Assembly (NCBI GenBank): GCA_031265535.1
Contig: JAISCO010000173.1
Coordinates: 1-7,123 of the forward strand
Direction: 5' to 3'
Origin: Spirochaetaceae bacterium
GTDB taxonomy: Bacteria; Spirochaetota; Spirochaetia; Treponematales; Breznakiellaceae
DNA length: 7,123 bases
This document shows positions 1-4,203 of this stretch, in pieces. The stretch's first letter is position 1; every line of letters starts with the position of its first letter. A program made the position numbers and the translations under genes. A model generated the notes under the pieces. That model was not told the DNA's origin. It saw only the letters and a list, made by a program, of their open reading frames with translations, and ran no database searches.

Positions 1-33
1 TTTCGCCATATCAAAATTTTTTCCCTGTGTCAT
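1..33 (-). CDS. N-terminal start of an unidentified gene, cut by the window edge
   Basis: Reading leftwards, an ATG at 33-31 opens a frame of 11 codons (MTQGKNFDMAK) that continues beyond base 1. The start is supported by a strong Shine-Dalgarno sequence, GGGAGGG at 44-38 on the minus strand, four bases before the ATG, and by a sigma70-like promoter further upstream (98-70). A second in-frame ATG at 9-7 has no such site. Eleven residues are too few to recognise a family, so no function is offered. The gene is transcribed away from everything else in the window. Confidence 0.5.
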   Translation of the reverse strand, partial: MTQGKNFDMAK

Positions 34-69
34 ATTTCCCTCCCAGAGTTTGTAGTTCGTATTATGAGA

Positions 70-98
70 ATTATATCATACGTTAAATAAATAAGCAA
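70..98 (-). promoter_or_regulatory. Sigma70-like promoter for the left-edge gene
   Basis: On the minus strand there is a perfect TATAAT at 75-70, and 17 bases upstream of it TTGCTT at 98-93, which keeps the TTG of the -35 consensus. Transcription would begin near base 63, giving a leader of about 30 nt that contains the GGGAGGG ribosome-binding site. The elements lie next to and just before the plus-strand lipoprotein remnant. Confidence 0.45.
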
Positions 99-99
99 A

Positions 100-297
100 T
101 TGTGGGTCAAGTGTAGCCCTAAGACCAGGGAACTTATAGAAACGAATATCAGGAAATTTAATGGAGACGGAGCGGTTGATGTCGAAATAAAATATGGCGC
201 GAGTGCCCTGCAATGGTTTGCCGCTGTTATAACTTTTGGAACGTATATGCCGGGAACAGTTACGGTCAGCGGTACAATAGTAAAAGCTGTAAATTAG
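100..297 (+). pseudogene. 5'-truncated remnant of a small Bor/TRL-like lipoprotein
   Basis: The frame is open from a TTG at 100 to a TAG at 295-297 and encodes about 65 residues. The C-terminal part reads VEIKYGASALQWFAAVITFG and then TYMPGTVTVSGTIVK. The pattern 'hydrophobic stretch, ITxGxYxP, beta strand' is what small surface lipoproteins such as Bor and the TRL-like family show at their C-terminus. The usual signal peptide and lipobox are missing: in the same frame an ATG at 64 is followed by a stop at 88-90, and there is no ribosome-binding site before the TTG. I infer a decayed gene that has lost its 5' end. It could instead be a short cytoplasmic protein started at TTG, but that is less likely. 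The family assignment is by eye and tentative. Confidence 0.4.
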
Positions 298-298
298 A

Positions 299-343
299 CG
301 CGCGAATGAACCCTCCTGCCGCCGCATTCGCGCGGCGGCATTT
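299..343 (+). terminator. GC-rich double hairpin, probable terminator with an alternative fold
   Basis: Directly after the stop of the small lipoprotein remnant, TGCCGCCGC (317-325) pairs perfectly with GCGGCGGCA (332-340) around a six-base loop and is followed by only three T (341-343). A second, longer stem competes for the same bases: CGCGCGAATG (299-308) pairs perfectly with CATTCGCGCG (325-334). The two stems are mutually exclusive. The first looks like a weak intrinsic terminator because its T run is short. The alternative stem could act as an antiterminator, or simply form a larger stem. Confidence 0.5.
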
Positions 344-388
344 GCGCTAAATTCCGCTTAAAATGGCTTGCAAACTATCTCTTTGGTA

Positions 389-976
389 ATGCGTAACAAA
401 AAAAAGTTTTGTATTGTATTGAACACTATGTTAATAAGTATTCTAACATTTAGTTCATGTTCAAGCATCCAGGCCGGAATGTACCTGATTTCTATTGATA
501 ATAATAACGGAGAGCGCATCTTAAAAAATGAACCGAGTGTAAAAATTATTCTGGAAAATATTATTGATTCTTTTGAATATTATACGCTTAAAGCCTTTTC
601 CAGAACCGGAGTAAATTTTCAGATAAAGCGGACAAAGCTAATGACGCATAGTTATTATGTAATTATATGCAATAATAACGGGGAATACCATACTTTAAGT
701 TTTTATGGTACAAAAATGGCGTTTTATTCCGAAGGAGCATGGGCGTATGACGCGGATTCTGATATATCATCATATAGATCGTATTTAGAGGGTAATAATG
801 AATGGGATGTAGTAGAAATGTTTCAGGGTGAGACTATAAACACAAGGGAAACATTAAGAAACATTGTAAACAAAATCAACAGCGGCATAACGTATTACTA
901 TAATGACCATATAATAAACAAGCCCGGCGTTGACAACTGCAATACAGCATTGTATGAAACTATTGTCAGGGAATGA
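389..976 (+). CDS. Lipoprotein of unknown function, possible permuted papain-like fold
   Basis: The ATG at 389 gives 195 residues. It is preferred over a TTG at 368 because it starts a textbook lipoprotein signal: basic MRNKKK, a hydrophobic core, then the lipobox TFSSC with the lipidated cysteine at 24. No clear Shine-Dalgarno site precedes it. The mature protein is rich in Asn, Tyr and Ile and is presumably anchored in a membrane facing the periplasm or surface. The C-terminal GVDNCNTALYETIV (Cys184) resembles the 'NC' nucleophile segment of permuted NlpC/P60-LRAT-like hydrolases. His101 in EYHTLSFYG lies upstream, which is the order expected for the permuted fold. This is a weak motif argument and no function is claimed. 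The gene is clearly more AT-rich than its neighbours, which suggests separate acquisition. Its stop lies four bases before a heptamer repeat array. Confidence 0.75.
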   Translation: MRNKKKFCIVLNTMLISILTFSSCSSIQAGMYLISIDNNNGERILKNEPSVKIILENIIDSFEYYTLKAFSRTGVNFQIKRTKLMTHSYYVIICNNNGEYHTLSFYGTKMAFYSEGAWAYDADSDISSYRSYLEGNNEWDVVEMFQGETINTRETLRNIVNKINSGITYYYNDHIINKPGVDNCNTALYETIVRE

Positions 977-980
977 ACAA

Positions 981-1066
981 ATTAGCAATTAACAATTAGC
1001 AATGAGGAGTGAGGAGTGAGGAATGAGGAGTGAGGAATGAGGAATGAGGAATGAGGAATGAGGAAC
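981..1066. repeat. Left heptamer array (ATTARCA then RTGAGGA units)
   Basis: From base 981 the sequence can be cut into consecutive 7-base units without losing phase: ATTAGCA, ATTAACA, ATTAGCA, then ATGAGGA and GTGAGGA units up to 1064. Viewed from 1004 there are nine copies of GAGGART-type units. The array starts just after the stop of the lipoprotein gene. An inverted counterpart is at 4003-4051 and a partial one at 2745-2779. Each GAGGAATG unit happens to contain a Shine-Dalgarno-like GAGGA followed by ATG. Confidence 0.9.
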
Positions 1067-1070
1067 ACTG

Positions 1071-1119
1071 TTACTTTTTACTTTTACCTTTTTCCCTTTT
1101 CCTTTATCTGTTCCTTTTT
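1071..1119. repeat. Polypyrimidine tract with 7-bp period, left copy
   Basis: The plus strand is almost pure C/T and reads in approximate heptamers (TTACTTT, TTACTTT, TACCTTT, TTCCCTT, TTCCTTT). It lies directly downstream of the stop of the JetD-like gene (1120-1118) and continues the heptamer array on its left. A similar tract in the same orientation is at 4061-4111. Purine/pyrimidine strand asymmetry of this kind can form triplex DNA, and on the minus strand it would put a purine-rich tail on the JetD mRNA. No classic terminator hairpin was seen here. Confidence 0.7.
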
Positions 1120-2428
1120 ACCATATATATTGCCGCTGCCCTATGCGGCTGTCCTGATCTTCAAGCAGGGCTTCCTGCTCCAGGCGGATATTGTTTTGTA
1201 TCATGTAGACAAGGCAGGGCCGGCAGTCGGCAAGTTCTCCGCGTTCGGTGAGGGCCTGCAGTTTGGCGGCGTAGGACGGGGTTACAGGGCGGGTAAGGGC
1301 CGCGTATTTGATAAGCTCATCTTTGTCCATGTGGAAGGGCCGGACAGCGCCGTGAATCTCGCGGCGAAGGCGGGCCAGCATAGAAAAGCCGCCGTAGTCG
1401 ATGTCGCCAAAATGATACCAGCTACAGTTTTCCGGCATGGCGGCGGCGAGGGCGCGAAAGAATCTGCCGCGAGACGGACTGTACTGGCCGCCGTGGTACA
1501 ATACCAGTTCGGTATTGGCGGTATTTTGCCGGATGTAGCTTGTGTAATTCGCTTTGTTTTCTATCGAGAGTATACGGTCAAGGCTGGCGGGAAGTTCCAG
1601 TCTGCCCCGCGTAAAGTCCAGCGTACTCAAGGACGCGCCGTCCCGCAAGGGCGAAAAGTCGACGCGTCCGCCGCCATCTACATCGTCAAGACGCAGGACA
1701 AGCGGGCCCCGGAATTCAAAGCGTTCGGGGTAGCGTACGATGCCGGCAAAGGCAAGGAGTTCCCCGTCGGTACTGTCGTCTTCGCCGGTATAACGCCTCA
1801 AGATTTCCAGCAGGCGTTTTTTTATCGCGGTTTCAAAGGTCTTGGAATTTCCAAAACAGCGTATCGAAAAGACCCGTTCCAAAAGCTCTTCTTTGTCCCT
1901 CCGCTCATCAATAAAGCGCAGCGCGCGAAACAGGTTTTCCCGTTCTTCGTCATCCGGGGAAAGTTTTCCGCCGGTGAGCGAGCGGTTTTTAGACAGGCTT
2001 TCGTTACAGTCTTCCAGAAAACGGCGTATCCACGGGCTTTCGATACTTTCGAGCAAGACTTGAATCCGGGCGCTGATTTCACCGGCCCGGGTGTTTTTAG
2101 GTTTGCGTCCCAGAAAAGTATAGGCGTCCATAATGGCTGCGGGAGTTTCCGTGTTAAGTGATATTTGGGCGATGATGTGGTTTTCTTCCCCTTTCATCCA
2201 GCGAATGTCAACCAGGTCTTTTTGGGCCAAATGCAGGGCGGCGCGGTTAATTTCGGTGCGCTCTTCGTGGTTTTCGATCTTGTATCGCGGATAATTGGAA
2301 AGCCCCGAATCGTGGAGCCGGATTTTAATCCGCCGGGTGGGGGCCGCGCCGGTTTTGAAAAAACTGCTTCGCTCGTAGGCGTCAAGCAGCAGCGAAATAA
2401 TTTCCCGTTCCGCCGTTTCAGCCGGCAT
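1118..2428 (-). CDS. JetD-like protein (DUF3322/DUF2220 type), Toprim nuclease, apparently orphan
   Basis: The product has 436 residues, a normal length for the family. The N-terminal 100 residues look like the winged-helix part seen in these proteins (LLLDAYERSSFF, RRIKIRL, then LVDIRWMKGEENHI). The middle is charged and helical, and SIRCFGNSKTFE (188-199) matches a conserved family segment. The C-terminal half holds a Toprim-like core: SIENK with Glu290, VLYHGGQYSP (309-318), then GDIDYGG with Asp342 and Asp344, the acidic residues expected to bind metal. In Wadjet systems JetD is the topoisomerase VI-A-like nuclease that cuts plasmid DNA recognised by the JetABC condensin-like complex. Here the gene just upstream on the same strand is an Rpn nuclease, and JetABC are absent. 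The ATG at 2428 sits at the edge of a repeat block with only a weak GCGGA-type ribosome site. Assignment is by motif. Confidence 0.8.
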   Translation of the reverse strand: MPAETAEREIISLLLDAYERSSFFKTGAAPTRRIKIRLHDSGLSNYPRYKIENHEERTEINRAALHLAQKDLVDIRWMKGEENHIIAQISLNTETPAAIMDAYTFLGRKPKNTRAGEISARIQVLLESIESPWIRRFLEDCNESLSKNRSLTGGKLSPDDEERENLFRALRFIDERRDKEELLERVFSIRCFGNSKTFETAIKKRLLEILRRYTGEDDSTDGELLAFAGIVRYPERFEFRGPLVLRLDDVDGGGRVDFSPLRDGASLSTLDFTRGRLELPASLDRILSIENKANYTSYIRQNTANTELVLYHGGQYSPSRGRFFRALAAAMPENCSWYHFGDIDYGGFSMLARLRREIHGAVRPFHMDKDELIKYAALTRPVTPSYAAKLQALTERGELADCRPCLVYMIQNNIRLEQEALLEDQDSRIGQRQYIW

Positions 2429-2432
2429 TGTC

Positions 2433-2733
2433 CGCGCCCGCCAGCGGGTTTACATGCGCTCCGCGCTGGCATGCCCAAAGCATGACTTCACTCCGTGCCT
2501 TCAATCTGAAAAGGGCGGCTGGCATACGCGCCCGCCAGCGGGTTTCCATACGCTCCGCGTTAGCATACCCAAAGCAGACTTCGGCCTCTGCCTTCGGGTC
2601 CGCGAATAGCGGTTTGCATACGCGGCTGACAGCCCCGCCAGCGGGTTTACATGCTGCTCCGCGCCGGCATACCCAAAGCAAACCTTCACTCCGTGCCTTC
2701 AATCTGAAAAGGACGGTGGGCATACGCGGCCGG
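2433..2733. repeat. Three tandem copies of a ~100-bp repeat
   Basis: The unit begins with CGCCAGCGGGTTT at about 2438, 2532 and 2635, so spacings are about 94 and 103 bp. It contains CCGCG(C/T) then GGCAT-CCCAAAGCA in copies 1 and 3, and ends with GGCATACGCG or GCATACGCGG. Copies 1 and 3 share CTTCACTCCGTGCC followed by TTCAATCTGAAAAGG. Copy 2 has a divergent centre. Inside copy 1, GCCAGCG and CGCTGGC can form a stem. The block is nearly free of stops on both strands, so long spurious frames run through it, one of 111 residues on the minus strand (2753-2418) overlapping the JetD start. It separates the Rpn and JetD-like genes and carries the JetD translation start context. Confidence 0.85.
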
Positions 2734-2744
2734 CAGCTTTCCCA

Positions 2745-2779
2745 ATTGTTCATTGCTCATTGTTAATTGCTAATTGTTC
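2745..2779. repeat. Middle heptamer array (ATTGYTM units)
   Basis: Five consecutive 7-base units: ATTGTTC, ATTGCTC, ATTGTTA, ATTGCTA, ATTGTTC. They are the reverse complement of the ATTARCA family at 981 and have the same orientation as the right array at 4024-4051. The array overlaps the 3' end of the Rpn gene and supplies its last residues and its TAA stop. Confidence 0.85.
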
Positions 2780-2975
2780 TCGGCTTCGATGCCGCCGACA
2801 CCAGTTCCGCCTCCAGCCGTTCTTTCAAGACTTCCGTCGAGCAGCCCGCTTTTAGCAGATTCAGTATTTCCAGTTTACCTTTCTTCTCGCCTTCCTTTTT
2901 GCCTTTCTTTCTGCCTTTCTTCTCGCCTTCCAGTAAAAGCACTTTGCCGTAACCCATTAACGATGTGTTTATCAT
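2763..2975 (-). CDS. Candidate intragenic Rpn C-terminal product (RpnS-like), 70 residues
   Basis: Inside the Rpn gene, in the same frame, codon 251 is an ATG (2975-2973) preceded by a perfect GGAGGT (2988-2983) at a 7-base spacing. Translation from there would give a 70-residue protein starting MINTSLMGYGK and holding the Lys/Gly/Glu repeat and the final helix. In E. coli, rpn genes also make short C-terminal products from internal starts (RpnS) that neutralise the full-length toxic nuclease. A weaker internal site also exists at codon 205 (ATG at 3113, AAGGA seven bases before). The internal ribosome site is stronger than that of the full gene. It could be a chance result of the codons for Thr-Glu-Val-Lys-Lys-Met, so this is inference. 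Confidence 0.4.
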   Translation of the reverse strand: MINTSLMGYGKVLLLEGEKKGRKKGKKEGEKKGKLEILNLLKAGCSTEVLKERLEAELVSAASKPRTISN

Positions 2976-3725
2976 CTTTTTTACCTCCGTTGTCCTGTAG
3001 CCTCTCCCTACATACTCCACCATGCCCGACAGCCTCTCCAGCAGTGTTGTTATATCCGCCTCGTCCAAAAGCCATTCGGGGGCGCTCTCCTCTATCGTTT
3101 TTGCCAACTTCATGCCCAGTTCCTTGAACGCTTCCTCTACTCGCCGCCGTTCCTCTTCCGTCTTGGCACGTTTAGCCTCTTTCCTCAGTTTGATAATGTA
3201 GAACGGCAGCAACGGCGCAAATCCCTTGCCGGCCAGTTCTTCCACCCCGTAGTCCAGCAGCTTTAGCGTTTTCACCGTAAAATCATGCTCAGTCCCGTCA
3301 GGAAATTCCATCCGTATTTTAAGAATATCGGGCGTTATGCTTCCCGCTTCCAAGTATATCACAATCATGCGCGGAAACGGCAGTGTGACCATGCCGTCTT
3401 TTATCGTTTTGTCTTTTAACGCCTGGGCATAGCCGTACTCAAAAACCCGTATCGCCATATTTTTGTCCGGGGCGGTTTGTTCCTCGATAATGTATATCTT
3501 ACCCTCGATGGACAGCACTTCGTCCGGCTGCTGTTTTTCGAGGTTTTTGCCGATCTGTTCCGTGTTCAGGCGCACAACCGGGCTTTCAATGGGGTGTCCG
3601 GCACCGAAAAGGCTGTTGATGAAGCTGATGAGTGCCCCGTCCGAGAGGCTGCCTATAATCTGTTTGAACGAGCGGTCGAATATATCTCCGCCTTCATTCG
3701 GACCGCCGTCATTGGTTTTGAGCAT
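2763..3725 (-). CDS. Rpn-family recombination-promoting nuclease (PD-(D/E)XK)
   Basis: The product has 320 residues, typical for the family. The N-terminus has IFDRSFKQIIG (15-25) and a helical segment. The nuclease core is QPDEVLSIEGK (66-76) followed by IYIIEEQTA (77-85). Asp68, Glu81 and Gln83 match the D...ExQ signature of Rpn proteins, with Arg93/Tyr97 helix residues after it. The C-terminus is a Lys/Gly/Glu-rich low-complexity stretch (267-284, e.g. GEKKGRKKGK) and a short helix, as is common in this family. Rpn proteins cut DNA, promote RecA-independent recombination and act in phage defence; they are often annotated as putative transposases although they are not classical ones. No strong ribosome site precedes the ATG at 3725. 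The last codons (RTISN, stop) come from a heptamer repeat, so the end of the protein seems to have been set by repeat insertion. The gene lies upstream of the JetD-like gene on the same strand. Confidence 0.85.
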   Translation of the reverse strand: MLKTNDGGPNEGGDIFDRSFKQIIGSLSDGALISFINSLFGAGHPIESPVVRLNTEQIGKNLEKQQPDEVLSIEGKIYIIEEQTAPDKNMAIRVFEYGYAQALKDKTIKDGMVTLPFPRMIVIYLEAGSITPDILKIRMEFPDGTEHDFTVKTLKLLDYGVEELAGKGFAPLLPFYIIKLRKEAKRAKTEEERRRVEEAFKELGMKLAKTIEESAPEWLLDEADITTLLERLSGMVEYVGRGYRTTEVKKMINTSLMGYGKVLLLEGEKKGRKKGKKEGEKKGKLEILNLLKAGCSTEVLKERLEAELVSAASKPRTISN

Positions 3726-3909
3726 ACCGTATAGCTTACATGAAAAACGATGTTTGGAACAAGGGACGCATTACCAACGAACAATTAGCAGTTATACTCA
3801 CGGGCAATGATATTTGCCGAATCCAAGTAAGAAGACCAGCCTTTTTCTTATTCGCAATAGGGTTTACCCCGCAAAAGCGGCGTGCCATTTTTGCGCGCCT
3901 GTTGGTGGC

Positions 3910-3941
3910 CCTTCAATCCGAAAAGGGCGTTTGGCATACGC
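3910..3941. repeat. Fragment of the ~100-bp repeat
   Basis: CCTTCAATCCGAAAAGGGCG followed by TTTGGCATACGC matches the second half of the repeat units at 2433-2733 with few differences. It lies on the other side of the Rpn gene in the same orientation, so the Rpn gene is flanked by direct copies of this sequence. Confidence 0.75.
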
Positions 3942-4002
3942 AACTGTTATCAGTGTTTAGTCCGTCCCCAATCCCGGCGGGGCGTTACGGAGCGACACTC
4001 GC

Positions 4003-4051
4003 ACTCCTCACTCCTCACTCCTGATTGCTAATTGTTAATTGCTAATTGCTA
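4003..4051. repeat. Right heptamer array, inverted relative to the left array
   Basis: Seven units in unbroken phase: ACTCCTC twice, ACTCCTG, ATTGCTA, ATTGTTA, ATTGCTA, ATTGCTA. The reverse complement reads TAGCAAT, TAGCAAT, TAACAAT, TAGCAAT, then GAGGAGT-type units, which is the same order as the array at 981-1066. The two arrays are therefore long imperfect inverted repeats around the JetD-like and Rpn genes. Confidence 0.9.
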
Positions 4052-4060
4052 ATGTCCCCT

Positions 4061-4111
4061 CTTACTTTTTCCCTTTTCCTTTTTCCTTTCCTTTTTCCTT
4101 CCCTTTTCCTT
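4061..4111. repeat. Polypyrimidine tract with 7-bp period, right copy
   Basis: The plus strand is C/T only for most of this stretch and reads as heptamers (TTTTTCC, CTTTTCC, TTTTTCC, then TTTCCTT twice). It shares the string ACTTTTTCCCTTTTCC almost exactly with the left tract and is in the same orientation, unlike the neighbouring ATTARCA/GAGGA arrays, which are inverted. It ends about 10 bases before the -35 box of the lipoprotein promoter. Confidence 0.75.
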
Positions 4112-4121
4112 GTTCGCCTAA

Positions 4122-4151
4122 TTGACAAATTTACATCCGTCAAGCTATACT
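4122..4151 (+). promoter_or_regulatory. Strong sigma70-like promoter of the surface lipoprotein
   Basis: A perfect TTGACA at 4122-4127 is followed after 18 bases by TATACT at 4146-4151 (five of six consensus bases). Transcription should start near 4158, leaving a leader of about 45 nt. That leader contains a small inverted repeat, CGGT and ACCG (4163-4175), and the GGAGG ribosome site at 4191-4195. Confidence 0.75.
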
Positions 4152-4203
4152 GTTATATATAGCGGTTTTATACCGTAACTTAATTTTATTGGAGGAAATT
4201 TCT

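Larger units (their letters stand above)
3726..4121. other. Gene-free, repeat-bearing spacer between divergent genes
   Basis: No convincing gene lies between the Rpn start and the promoter of the next lipoprotein. An open frame on the plus strand (3740-4024) has no ribosome site and runs through repeat sequence. The spacer holds one lone ATTAGCA heptamer (3783-3789), a fragment of the 100-bp repeat (3910-3941), the right heptamer array (4003-4051) and a polypyrimidine tract (4061-4111). A TATAAC at 3796-3791 on the minus strand could be a -10 element for the Rpn gene, but no -35 element sits at the right distance. Confidence 0.6.

Noticed and set aside
1058..2161. A 367-residue open frame on the plus strand
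   Set aside because: It is fully antisense to the JetD-like gene, starts in a repeat, has no family-like motifs, and is low in the patterns of a real protein. The minus-strand frame has clear Toprim motifs.
2433..2733. CRISPR array
   Set aside because: Units are about 100 bp, spacings differ (94 and 103), similarity runs through the whole unit with no unique spacers, and there are no cas genes.
2418..2766. Open frames of about 110 residues on both strands between the JetD-like and Rpn genes
   Set aside because: They are products of the stop-poor ~100-bp repeats; they repeat the same peptide and lack ribosome sites.
2763..3113. Internal start at codon 205 of the Rpn gene as the main short product
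   Set aside because: Its AAGGA site is weaker than the GGAGGT before codon 251; kept only as a secondary possibility.
3740..4024. A 94-residue frame on the plus strand upstream of the lipoprotein
   Set aside because: No ribosome site, and much of it is repeat sequence (100-bp repeat fragment and heptamers).
981..4051. Classical insertion sequence with terminal inverted repeats and a transposase
   Set aside because: Rpn proteins are nucleases and not DDE or serine/tyrosine transposases, no target duplication is seen, and the inverted ends are heptamer arrays found in several other places in the window.
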